In this document: positions 1-7,866 of the stretch, piece by piece
How the letters are laid out: every line of letters begins with the position of its first letter
How positions within the stretch are numbered: position 1 is the stretch's first letter
DNA from: Rhodanobacter panaciterrae
GTDB taxonomy: Bacteria > Pseudomonadota > Gammaproteobacteria > Xanthomonadales > Rhodanobacteraceae
NCBI RefSeq assembly: GCF_014651895.1
Contig: NZ_BMXT01000002.1
Span: 496,001-560,000 of the forward strand
Direction of reading: 5' to 3'
Length of the DNA stretch: 64,000 nucleotides
Notes under the pieces: generated by a model
Seen by the model: the letters and a program-made list of their open reading frames with translations, nothing else
Told to the model about the DNA's origin: nothing
Database searches by the model: none
Made by a program: the position numbers and the translations under genes

Positions 1-421
1 GATGCGCGCCATAGACCTTGTGCTCGACCCAGTCGTCCGGCGTGCCGCGGCCGTACTGTTCCATGTCCTGCTTCGACTCGCAGGCATCGCGGTACAGTGA
101 GACGCCGTCCCAGAACACCTTCTTGATGCCGTAGATCATCGGGCTGTGCGGATCTTCCTCGGTCTCGACCTTGGCGTGGTGCTTGCGATGCACCGCCACC
201 CACTCACGGGTGACCATGCCGGTGGTCAGCCAGCCCCAGAAACGGAAGAAATGCGCCAGCACCGGGTGGAAATCCACGCCGCGATGGGTCTGGCTGCGAT
301 GCAGATACAGCGTCACCGTGAAGATGGTGAGCTGGGTCACGATCAGCATATAGACCACAATCTGGCCCCAGCTTGCGCCGGTGAGACCGTTGTTCAGGAA
401 ATTGAGCACTGCATCGAGCAT
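1..421 (-). CDS. Fatty acid desaturase, acyl-CoA/lipid type (3' end outside window)
   Basis: This is the N-terminal 140 codons of a membrane di-iron desaturase that introduces a double bond into fatty acyl chains at the inner membrane. A hydrophobic segment at residues 19-40 leads directly into the first histidine box HRSQTH (41-46), followed by HRKHH (78-82). These are the HX4H and HX2HH iron ligands of the stearoyl-CoA/delta-9 desaturase family. The third histidine box and the C-terminus lie beyond base 1, so the gene is cut by the window edge and is not a pseudogene as far as can be seen. The start is the ATG complementary to 419-421. It is transcribed divergently from the ABC operon, with about 175 bp between them. 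Substrate position and specificity cannot be judged. Confidence 0.85.
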   Translation of the reverse strand, partial: MLDAVLNFLNNGLTGASWGQIVVYMLIVTQLTIFTVTLYLHRSQTHRGVDFHPVLAHFFRFWGWLTTGMVTREWVAVHRKHHAKVETEEDPHSPMIYGIKKVFWDGVSLYRDACESKQDMEQYGRGTPDDWVEHKVYGAH

Positions 422-597
422 GGAAGGCACCGGGTGAGGGATGGATTCAGTCTAGTTGAGGGGCTTCCATACCCGCCAGCATGGCCTAGCCCACAATTGT
501 ATCAGGCCGTCAAGAGGGAGGAGCTAATACGTCGTTAGTTCGCGGGTCTGGCAATCGCCTGTTGTCTAAACAGTGGGGGCACCGTGACAATCAGGCA

Positions 598-1362
598 ATG
601 ACCTTGCCAACCGCCGTTTCCACCGAGCCCGTCCTGCGCTTGGACCAGCTCAGCCGCCGTCGCGCCGGCCGTCCCGCTGTGCAGAATCTGAGCCTGGCGC
701 TATCACCGGGCCAGGTGCTGGGCCTGCTCGGCGTCAACGGCGCCGGCAAATCGACCACCTTGTCGATGATTGCCGGCGCGCTGCGCCCGGACAGCGGCAG
801 CATTCAGCTGAACGGCGCGGACTTCTTCGAGCAACCGGAACTGGCCCGCCAGCTGATCGGCTGGCTGCCCGAACGTGCCCCGTTGTGGCCGGAACTGACG
901 GTAAGCGAGCATCTGGACGCCCATGGTCAGCTGCGCGGTTTGCGTGGTGCGGCGCTGACGCAGGCACGTGCCGCGATCATCGAGCGACTGGAACTGCAGC
1001 CGCTGGCGCGACGCTTGGCCGGCGTGCTGTCGCAAGGCCAGCGCCAGCGGTTGGGGCTGGCTTGTGCGCTGCTCCACAAACCGGCGCTGCTGGTGCTGGA
1101 CGAGCCGGCCAACGCACTCGACCCGGTCCAGGTCGCCGCGTTGCGCACGCTGATCCGCGAACAGTCCGCCACCGGCACCGCCGTGATCCTTTCCACCCAT
1201 CTGCTCGCCGAAGTCACCGCCGTCTGCGATCGCGTGGCGATCCTGCACGAGGGCACGCTGCGCCACGATGGTCCGGTACACAGCGACGATCACGCGGCGC
1301 TGGAGCGGACCTTCTTCGAGATTGCGATGAACGGCCACACTAACCCGGCGCGCGCCGCATGA
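598..1362 (+). CDS. ABC transporter ATP-binding protein, GldA/ABC-2 type
   Basis: A 254-residue ATPase subunit of an ABC-2 type transporter. Visible motifs are Walker A GVNGAGKS (45-52), signature LSQGQ (144-148), Walker B LLVLDEP (164-170) and the H-loop STH (199-201). I chose the ATG at 598; an in-frame TTG at 562 would add twelve residues without family similarity. It overlaps the permease by four bases (ATGA), so the two are translationally coupled. The gene order ATPase, permease and GldG-like protein is the one found in GldAFG-like uncharacterised transporters. The cargo is unknown; gliding in the Bacteroidetes sense is not implied. Confidence 0.9.
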   Translation: MTLPTAVSTEPVLRLDQLSRRRAGRPAVQNLSLALSPGQVLGLLGVNGAGKSTTLSMIAGALRPDSGSIQLNGADFFEQPELARQLIGWLPERAPLWPELTVSEHLDAHGQLRGLRGAALTQARAAIIERLELQPLARRLAGVLSQGQRQRLGLACALLHKPALLVLDEPANALDPVQVAALRTLIREQSATGTAVILSTHLLAEVTAVCDRVAILHEGTLRHDGPVHSDDHAALERTFFEIAMNGHTNPARAA

Positions 1363-2114
1363 GTCTGCTGACCGTGACACGACTGGAGTGGCGCCGGCTA
1401 CTGGTGCGTCCGCTGGCCTGGGTACTGGCCGCGCTGACGCTGGCATGGCTGGCGTGGAACTTCACCCTGCTGCTGGGCGGTTTCCTGGCCGGACAGATCC
1501 AGAACGCCGCACGGCCGGACAGCCCGGGCTTCACCGACCTTGTCGGCGTACCACTGCTCGGTCAGCTCGCCCAGCTGGCATTTCTGGTGGTGCCGCTGCT
1601 GACCATGTCGGTGATCGCCGGCGAGCGCCGCAATGGCACGCTGCCGTTGCTGTTCGCCGCCGGCGTGCCGGCCTCGCGCATCGTGCTCGGCAAATATTTG
1701 GCGGTGCTCGGCTGGTTGCTGCTGTGGCTGTTGCTGACTCTGGCGATGCCACTGGCGCTGGCGCATGCCACGCATCTCGACTGGGGCAAGCTGGCCGCCG
1801 CGACGCTGGGCCTGGCGCTGATGCTGGCCGCACTGGCCGCGCTGGGCGTAGCCTGCTCGACTTTCGCCTCACATCCGGCGATCGCCGCGGCTGCCGCCCT
1901 GATCCTCGCGCTGGCGCTGTGGGGCGTGAACCTCGGCGCGCAGATGGCCGGCATCAACGGCGGCGCCATCAACTGGCTGGCGATGAGCACACACCTGCAG
2001 CCGCTGCTGCGTGGATTGGTGTCGAGTACCGACATCGTGTGGTTCGTGCTGCTGATCGTGCTGGCACTGGCACTGGCCGCGCGTCGGCTCAGCGCCGAAA
2101 GGGAGCGCGACTGA
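1359..2114 (+). CDS. ABC-2 family permease, GldF-like
   Basis: A 251-residue integral membrane protein, dominated by Leu/Ala-rich helices, that forms the channel partner of the upstream ATPase. The N-terminal amphipathic stretch and first helix (about 14-40), the conserved ERRNGTLPLL segment after helix 2 (typical of ABC-2 permeases) and about four further helices are visible. It overlaps the ATPase gene by four bases and shares one base with the next start (TGATG at 2112-2116), so the three genes form one tight operon. It acts in the inner membrane. The substrate is unknown. Confidence 0.85.
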   Translation: MSLLTVTRLEWRRLLVRPLAWVLAALTLAWLAWNFTLLLGGFLAGQIQNAARPDSPGFTDLVGVPLLGQLAQLAFLVVPLLTMSVIAGERRNGTLPLLFAAGVPASRIVLGKYLAVLGWLLLWLLLTLAMPLALAHATHLDWGKLAAATLGLALMLAALAALGVACSTFASHPAIAAAAALILALALWGVNLGAQMAGINGGAINWLAMSTHLQPLLRGLVSSTDIVWFVLLIVLALALAARRLSAERERD

Positions 2115-3469
2115 TGCGTCATCTATTCAGACGTCTGGACGGCTGGCTGTTCGCGCTGCTGCTGTTGCTGGCCGTGGGCGCCATCGGTTACCTGAGCACG
2201 CGCTACGCGCACGAGGCGGACTGGACCGCGAACGGGCGCACCAGCCTGTCGGCCGAAAGCCGCGCGGTACTGGCCCAGCTGACTGGCCCGGTCGAGATCG
2301 TCAGCTACGCGAACCCGCAGGGCGACCTGCGCCAGACCGTGGCCGGCTTCCTGCAGCGCTACCAGGCGGTGAAACCCGACCTCAGTCTGCGCTTCGTCGA
2401 CCCCCAGCTGGATCCGGCGAAGATGCGCGACCTCGGCATCACCGTCGATGGCGCGCTGATCCTGCACTACAAGGATCACGAGCAGCGGCTGGATGAACTG
2501 TCCGAGCGCAGCCTAACCAATGCGCTGGAGCGACTGGTGCGTGGCAACGATCGCATCGTCGCGTTCGTCACCGGCGATGGCGAGCGCCGCGCCGACAGCC
2601 AGGCGAATGCCGACCTCGGCACCTTCATCACGCAATTGGAAGCGCGCGGCATGCGCGCGGTACCGCTGAACTTCGCCCAAGTCAGCGCGGTGCCCGAGCA
2701 CACCGACCTGGTCGTGCTGGCCAGCCCCACCCTGGCGCTGACGCCGGGCGCGGTGCAGGCACTGGTCGGCTACGTACAGAACGGCGGCAACCTGCTGTGG
2801 CTGACCGAGCCGGCCAACGACGATCTCGGCCTCAAGCCACTGGCCGACGCGCTGGGCGTGCACGTGCTGCCCGGCGTGCTGGTGGATGGCAGCGGCACCG
2901 CGCTCGGCCTGCATGACCCGCGCCTGATCGCGCTGGGCGATTACCAGCCGCAGGCGATTACCCAGGGGTTCACGCTGACCACGTTGTTCCCGCAGGTATC
3001 CGCGCTGGCCCAGGTAGCGCAGGCGGGCTGGGCGATCAAACCGTTCCTGCGCTCCGGTCCGCAGAGCTGGACCGAGTTCCATCCGATCGACAACGACAAG
3101 CCGTCGGACATCCGCTTCGACGCGAGCGCCGGCGAACTCAAGGGGCCGCTGGATTTCGGCTTCGCACTGAGCCGGCTGTCGCCGAGCCCGGACAAGAGCG
3201 AGCAGCGCGCGGTGGTGATCGGCGACGGCGATTTCCTGTCCAACACCTTCCTCGGCAACGGCGGCAACCGCGCACTGGGCGAGCGCGTGTTCGACTGGCT
3301 GCTCGGCGACGACAAGCTGGTCGACCTGCCGCCGCGCGGCGCACCGGATAGGCTGCTGCAGATTTCGCAGGCGGAGCTGAACACGCTCAGTTTCGGTTTC
3401 CTGATTGCGCTGCCTTTGCTGCTTCTGCTGATCGGCGGCCTGATCGTGTGGCGCCGGCGTCGGCGCTGA
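2114..3469 (+). CDS. GldG-like auxiliary component of ABC transporter
   Basis: A 451-residue protein with a single N-terminal transmembrane helix (about 11-28), a large extracytoplasmic alpha/beta region and a C-terminal helix (about 424-446) ending in a basic RRRRR tail. This matches the GldG/ABC-type uncharacterised transport family (PF09822-like). The segment VDGALILHYKDHEQRLDELSE and the later IGDGDFLSNTF are typical of it. The start ATG at 2114 overlaps the permease stop. A much longer open frame in the same phase begins upstream inside the permease gene and is not used. It presumably anchors the complex and contacts a periplasmic substrate; this role is inferred. Confidence 0.8.
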   Translation: MRHLFRRLDGWLFALLLLLAVGAIGYLSTRYAHEADWTANGRTSLSAESRAVLAQLTGPVEIVSYANPQGDLRQTVAGFLQRYQAVKPDLSLRFVDPQLDPAKMRDLGITVDGALILHYKDHEQRLDELSERSLTNALERLVRGNDRIVAFVTGDGERRADSQANADLGTFITQLEARGMRAVPLNFAQVSAVPEHTDLVVLASPTLALTPGAVQALVGYVQNGGNLLWLTEPANDDLGLKPLADALGVHVLPGVLVDGSGTALGLHDPRLIALGDYQPQAITQGFTLTTLFPQVSALAQVAQAGWAIKPFLRSGPQSWTEFHPIDNDKPSDIRFDASAGELKGPLDFGFALSRLSPSPDKSEQRAVVIGDGDFLSNTFLGNGGNRALGERVFDWLLGDDKLVDLPPRGAPDRLLQISQAELNTLSFGFLIALPLLLLLIGGLIVWRRRRR

Positions 3470-3472
3470 ACG

Positions 3473-3964
3473 ATGAAACGCGCGATCCGCCAGCGCCTGA
3501 TCCTGCTGCTCGCTGTGCTGGCACTGCTGGTGCTAGCTGGTTGGCAACTGCAACGCGACGCACGCAACGAAACCGGGCCGCTTACGGCCATCGATCCAGC
3601 CAGCGTCAGCCACATCACGCTGACCCTGCCCGGCACGCCCACGATGCACTATGAAAAGCGCGACGGTCACTGGTGGCGTACTGACGGCACCCCGGCACGC
3701 GCGAACGACGCGCGGCTCAGTGACCTGGCCGATGCCGCTGCGGCGCACGTGCTCAGCTGGCGGCCAGCGAGTGATTTCGATCCCGCCAAAATCGGGCTGG
3801 CGCCACCGAAAGCCGTGCTCGATCTGGACGGCCAGACGCTGGAGTTCGGCGAAAGCTCGGTCACCGGCCCGCAGCATTACGTGCGCGTCGGCCAGCGCAT
3901 TGCGCTGGTGTCGGAGCGCTACATGCCGCGCTCGCCGGCGACCCAGACCACCGAACTGCATTGA
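3473..3964 (+). CDS. DUF4340-like membrane-anchored protein of the ABC operon
   Basis: A 163-residue protein with one N-terminal signal-anchor helix (about 8-23) and a small beta-rich extracytoplasmic domain that includes YEKRDGHWW and LDGQTLEFGES. It begins three bases after the GldG-like stop and is clearly cotranscribed. DUF4340 proteins commonly follow GldG-like genes and are usually longer; this is a short version with one domain repeat. Function is unknown. The family assignment rests on context and on the Trp-rich strand pattern, so it is moderate. Confidence 0.65.
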   Translation: MKRAIRQRLILLLAVLALLVLAGWQLQRDARNETGPLTAIDPASVSHITLTLPGTPTMHYEKRDGHWWRTDGTPARANDARLSDLADAAAAHVLSWRPASDFDPAKIGLAPPKAVLDLDGQTLEFGESSVTGPQHYVRVGQRIALVSERYMPRSPATQTTELH

Positions 3965-3979
3965 TCCGCGGGATCGACC

Positions 3980-4807
3980 TTGCCTGAACTGCCCGAAGTC
4001 GAAACCACCCGCCGCGGCATCGCGCCGTACCTGATCGGCCGCCGCGTGACCGGCGTGATCCTGCGCCGGCCTGACCTGCGCTGGCCGATTCCACCAGAGA
4101 TCAGCGAACTATTGCCGGGACAGCGCATCGACGCGGTGGAGCGTCGCGCGAAGTATCTGCTACTGCATACCGAAGCCGGCAGTGCGCTGCTGCATCTGGG
4201 TATGTCCGGCGTGCTGCGCGTGCTGCCGCCGGATGCGCCGATCGGCAAGCACGATCATGTCGATATCGCACTGGAACGCACGTCGGCACAGGCACCGCGC
4301 ATCCTGCGCTTCACCGACCCGCGTCGCTTCGGTTGCCTGCTGTGGCAGGCACCCGGCGAGACGCACGAACTGCTGGCAAGACTCGGCCCCGAACCGCTGA
4401 CCGACGCGTTCGACGGCGACCTGCTATGGCAGCTCTCACGCAGCCGTACCACGGCAGTGAAACTGTTCCTGATGGACAACACGATCGTGGTCGGCGTGGG
4501 CAATATCTACGCCAGCGAAGCGCTGTTCGCCGCCGGCATCGACCCGCGTCGTGCGGCCGGCGCTGTCTCGCGCGCACGCTACGCGCGACTCGCGACGGAA
4601 GTGAAACGCATCCTGGCCTGGGCGATCGAACGCGGGGGCACCACCTTGCGTGACTTCATCAGCCCTGACGGCCTGCCCGGCTATTTTTTCCGCGAGCTCA
4701 ACGTGTACAGTCGGGCGGGCGAACCGTGCCGCGTATGCGGCACGGCGATCCGACAGGTGGTGTTGGGGCAGCGCTCGACGTTCTGGTGTCCGAACTGTCA
4801 GCGTTGA
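3980..4807 (+). CDS. mutM: Formamidopyrimidine-DNA glycosylase (MutM/Fpg)
   Basis: A 275-residue bifunctional base-excision repair enzyme that removes 8-oxoguanine and formamidopyrimidines and nicks the abasic site. The N-terminus PELPEVET gives the catalytic Pro2 and Glu3. A conserved lysine (RRAKYLL, about residue 57) and the H2TH region [18 protein letters not shown] follow. The C-terminal zinc finger has four cysteines (CRVC...CPNC) and ends in the expected QR. The start codon is TTG at 3980, fixed by the invariant P2. It sits 15 bp after the DUF4340-like gene in the same direction and may be part of that operon. Confidence 0.97.
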   Translation: MPELPEVETTRRGIAPYLIGRRVTGVILRRPDLRWPIPPEISELLPGQRIDAVERRAKYLLLHTEAGSALLHLGMSGVLRVLPPDAPIGKHDHVDIALERTSAQAPRILRFTDPRRFGCLLWQAPGETHELLARLGPEPLTDAFDGDLLWQLSRSRTTAVKLFLMDNTIVVGVGNIYASEALFAAGIDPRRAAGAVSRARYARLATEVKRILAWAIERGGTTLRDFISPDGLPGYFFRELNVYSRAGEPCRVCGTAIRQVVLGQRSTFWCPNCQR

Positions 4808-4823
4808 GCAACGTGGCCGCTGC

Positions 4824-5591
4824 TCACTGCGGCCAATGAAACTCGACATAGGTGTTGTTGAACTGCGGATCGTCCAGTCCGCCGCCGAGATGCACCACGA
4901 CACCGCTGGGAACGCCCTCGATATCCAGTCGCTGGCCCTCGCTGAAATGCGCACCGAGCGCTTCCAGTTCGACCAGCTTTTCGCACAGCAGGCCCGCACG
5001 ATCGACGGCACGATCCGGCACCTGGCGGATGCTGATGTCGGGGCGACCGAACTTGCGCATGCCGCGGGTGTGGATCCATGAATGATCGGGCGCAGACTCG
5101 CCGTCGCGCAGGATCAGCAGGTGGTTGCGGATCGGCGCGCCGTCGCGAATCAGGTACTTCCGACGCCATGCATCGGCATCCAGCAAGCTGAGGGTTTGCG
5201 GATCGAGGATCGCTGTGCCGCCGATGTCGAGCATGCCGGCCAGCACACCCAGCGTGTCGCGCAGGTAACCGGTTGCCGGGCTGTCCTTGAGCGTGCCGCG
5301 CACGACCATGACTTCAGGCGCATCGAACGCGAGCTGGTATGCCTCCGGCGCATCGTCCTTGAACATGCGACCCATCGCACCTTTCAGCGGATAGCCATCC
5401 CATTGGCGCAATGCGCTGTGGTAGTGGCTGACCGCTTCGATGCCGGCCGGCAGGCCCGCGCTGCCGTAATCGGCGGATGGCACGCGCACCGCATCGAACT
5501 TGCCGAACACGTAGAACTGCAGCAGGATCTCCTCGTCGCTGGCCTGCCAGTGCGGGCGCTGCCAGGCGGGGATGGTGATCGGGTTGCTCAT
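4824..5591 (-). CDS. Conserved hypothetical protein next to tdk
   Basis: A 255-residue soluble protein with no signal peptide or transmembrane helix. I do not recognise the family. Visible features are a WQRPHWQ N-terminus, a hydrophobic segment GYLRDTLGVLAGMLDIGGTAILDPQTLSLL, a DHSWIHTRGMRKFGRPDISIR stretch with His and Arg residues suggestive of an active or binding site, and a C-terminal VVVHLGGG turn. The start ATG at 5591 was preferred over an upstream extension that is Cys/Arg-rich and overlaps the tdk 3' end. The gene lies 25 bp downstream of tdk on the same strand, so cotranscription is likely. It is convergent with mutM (16 bp apart). Confidence 0.7.
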   Translation of the reverse strand: MSNPITIPAWQRPHWQASDEEILLQFYVFGKFDAVRVPSADYGSAGLPAGIEAVSHYHSALRQWDGYPLKGAMGRMFKDDAPEAYQLAFDAPEVMVVRGTLKDSPATGYLRDTLGVLAGMLDIGGTAILDPQTLSLLDADAWRRKYLIRDGAPIRNHLLILRDGESAPDHSWIHTRGMRKFGRPDISIRQVPDRAVDRAGLLCEKLVELEALGAHFSEGQRLDIEGVPSGVVVHLGGGLDDPQFNNTYVEFHWPQ

Positions 5592-5616
5592 GACATTCCT
5601 TGATGGTGGATCTCGG

Positions 5617-6249
5617 TCAACGGTTCTCGCCGAGCGGCAGCACGGACTGCTGCAATTCGATGCGACCACTGCCCTCGCTGATCTTCTTGAACTCGGCGCG
5701 ACTTACCGAGACATAGCGTTCGTTGCCACCAATCTCAACCTGCGGACCGTCGGTGACGGCACGGCCGTGTTCATCCACGCGCACGACCATGGTGGCCTTG
5801 CGGCCGGTGTGGCAGATCGTCTTGATCTCTTCGAGGTTGTCGGCCCAGGCCAGCAGATAACGACTGCCTTCGAACAGCTCGCCGCGGAAATCGGTGCGCA
5901 GGCCGAACGCCAGCACCGGGATGTTGAGCTTGTCGACCACGTCGCTGATCTGCCACACCTGCGGCTTGGTCAGGAACTGTGCCTCGTCGACGAACACGCA
6001 ATGCAGCGCGCCATGCGCGGCGATATCGGCTTCGACCAGCGCCAGCAGGTTCTCGTCGCCGCCAAAGCGGCGCGCGTTCGCCTTCAGGCCGATGCGCGAG
6101 GCAACCACGCCTTCGCCGTAGCGGTTGTCCAGCGCCGGGGTGAGGATCAGCGTGCGCATGCCGCGCTCGTGATAGTTGTATGCGCTCTGCAGCAGCGTGG
6201 TGGTCTTGCCGGCATTCATTGCCGAGTAATAGAAATAGAGCTTGGCCAT
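5617..6249 (-). CDS. tdk: Thymidine kinase, type II
   Basis: A 210-residue thymidine kinase that phosphorylates thymidine to dTMP in the salvage pathway. The P-loop SAMNAGKT (9-16), the catalytic Glu89 in VDEAQF, the [11 protein letters not shown] block and the lasso segment [10 protein letters not shown] are all present. The structural zinc site typical of type II enzymes is eroded. Where E. coli has CxC and a later C..H, this protein has C-H-T (146-148) and SVSRAEF (181-187), leaving one cysteine. The enzyme core is otherwise intact, so it is probably active without zinc. Confidence 0.95.
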   Translation of the reverse strand: MAKLYFYYSAMNAGKTTTLLQSAYNYHERGMRTLILTPALDNRYGEGVVASRIGLKANARRFGGDENLLALVEADIAAHGALHCVFVDEAQFLTKPQVWQISDVVDKLNIPVLAFGLRTDFRGELFEGSRYLLAWADNLEEIKTICHTGRKATMVVRVDEHGRAVTDGPQVEIGGNERYVSVSRAEFKKISEGSGRIELQQSVLPLGENR

Positions 6250-6285
6250 GGGCGTACGTTCGGGTCGTGATCGTGCATGGTACTG

Positions 6286-6415
6286 GCTCCTCCCCCTGCT
6301 CGCAGGGGGAGGGTGGTGACCGAAGGGAATCCTTTAGGTGAGGGGGTGGGCCGAACTTGCGACAAGCTCAAAAGCACCCCTCCCCAACCCTCCCCTGCAT
6401 TCGCAGGGGAGGGAG
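6286..6415 (+). repeat. Paired-hairpin intergenic repeat, copy A
   Basis: This is one of four dispersed copies in the window. Two short GC-rich hairpins face each other: CTCCCCCTGC..GCAGGGGGAG at the left and CCTCCCCTGC..GCAGGGGAGG at the right. G-rich and C-rich arms (GAGGGGGTGGG and ACCCCTCCCC) flank a variable middle. This copy carries about 22 extra bases after the left hairpin compared with the others. It fills the gap between tdk and the flavoprotein gene and ends just outside the latter's stop codon. Confidence 0.85.
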
Positions 6416-6420
6416 TTCAA

Positions 6421-7761
6421 TCAGGCCTTGTCCAGCGGCGTGTTTCCGCCGGTGAACTGCGCGCGTGCCTGCGCCAGCCGGTACTTGTGCTCAGTACGCC
6501 AGCGCCGCCAGTCGCGCAGGCCGCAGATCGCGTAGACCAGCTTGAACAGCTGCAACCGCCACAGCACCTTCGGCGTGTCGAACAGGTCGCCGGCGAGCAT
6601 CGAGATCACGCCCTGCTCCAGCTGCCAGGTGTTGCGCGGCGAGCGGAACATCTGCTGCATCACCGGCCCGTTGAAGCGGTAGATAAAAAACGAGAAGCGC
6701 GCCATGCCGGCGCGCTGACGTTTCTCCAGCTTGCGCAGCAGCGCCATCTCGCGCTGCGGTTCGCGCAAGGCCCGGTCGACCACCTCGACCGCCTGTTCGG
6801 CGCCACTCATCGCCAGATACACGCCGGAGGAGAACACCGGGTCGAGGAAGGCGAACGCATCACCGACCAGCACCCAGCCCGGACCACCCATCTGCTCCGA
6901 ATCGTAGGAATAGTTGCCGGTCACGCGGACTTCGTTGTCGATCAGCTCCGCGTGCTCGAGGCGGCGCCACAGCGCCGGGCTCAGCTTCAGCGTATCGAGC
7001 AGGAACTCGACCGTGCGGCCCTTGCGCTGCTTGAGGTAATCCGGTCGGCATACCGCGCCCACGCTCATCACGCCGTCGGGCAACGGAATCATCCACATCC
7101 AGCCGTGCTCGAAACTGTAGATGCTGATGTTGCCCGCATCCTCGCCCATGCGCCGCTCGGCGCCGCGGTAGTGGCCGAAGATCGCCGCGCTCTGGTGTTG
7201 CTCGTTCTTGCGGCGCAGTTTCTTTTTCGCGGAAAGGAAGGCATCGCGGCCACTGGCGTCGACCACGTAGCGTGCCTGGATGCAGTAACTGCGGCCGTCG
7301 TCGGTTTTCACGTCCAGCCAGCTTTCGCGCGGACCGCGCTGCTCGACCTGCACTACCTCATGCCCTTCGCGTGCATCCGCGCCGCATTCGCGCGCGTGCT
7401 CGTAAAGCATCTTGTCGAAATCCTGCCGCCACACCTGGTACGCATGCGGTGGGCTTTGCCCGATCGCGCGAGCAAACGCGTAGGTGTTGTAGCCGCGCGC
7501 GTTGTCCGCCTCGAAATCCGCACCGGACTTGAACACGCCCAGCGCGCGCACCTTGTCCAGCACGCCGAGCCGCTCGAACACCGGCAGGTTCATCGGCAGC
7601 AGCGACTCGCCGATATGGAAGCGCGGGTGATGCGCCTTCTCCAGCGCAATCACCTTGTAGCCGCGCCGCGCCAGTAACGCCGCCGCAGTGCTGCCGCCCG
7701 GACCGCCGCCGATCACCACCACGTCGCACCGCTCGGTCGTCGTTTCCGCCTGATCCGTCAT
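6421..7761 (-). CDS. FAD-dependent halogenase-like oxidoreductase
   Basis: A 446-residue flavoprotein. It has the Rossmann FAD motif GGGPGGS (18-24), a lysine in GVFKSG (78) close to where halogenases carry their catalytic lysine, the halogenase signature WxWxIP as WMWMIP (221-226), and the second FAD motif VLVGDAFAFLDPVFSSG. Geranylgeranyl-reductase/monooxygenase relatives share the fold but usually lack WxWxIP. The gene stands alone between tdk and rep with no biosynthetic cluster or partner flavin reductase in the window. The halogenase assignment is therefore a motif-based inference. An oxidoreductase linked to pigment or aryl-polyene metabolism is the main alternative. Confidence 0.75.
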   Translation of the reverse strand: MTDQAETTTERCDVVVIGGGPGGSTAAALLARRGYKVIALEKAHHPRFHIGESLLPMNLPVFERLGVLDKVRALGVFKSGADFEADNARGYNTYAFARAIGQSPPHAYQVWRQDFDKMLYEHARECGADAREGHEVVQVEQRGPRESWLDVKTDDGRSYCIQARYVVDASGRDAFLSAKKKLRRKNEQHQSAAIFGHYRGAERRMGEDAGNISIYSFEHGWMWMIPLPDGVMSVGAVCRPDYLKQRKGRTVEFLLDTLKLSPALWRRLEHAELIDNEVRVTGNYSYDSEQMGGPGWVLVGDAFAFLDPVFSSGVYLAMSGAEQAVEVVDRALREPQREMALLRKLEKRQRAGMARFSFFIYRFNGPVMQQMFRSPRNTWQLEQGVISMLAGDLFDTPKVLWRLQLFKLVYAICGLRDWRRWRTEHKYRLAQARAQFTGGNTPLDKA

Positions 7762-7866
7762 GCTTCATCCCTGCGCCTGTTGAGGGGTCGATTATGGCCG
7801 AAACCGGCGAGAGCACCCGCGGCGCTCTGTTACCATCGACCACCGCCTCATCCCGTCTTTCGATCC

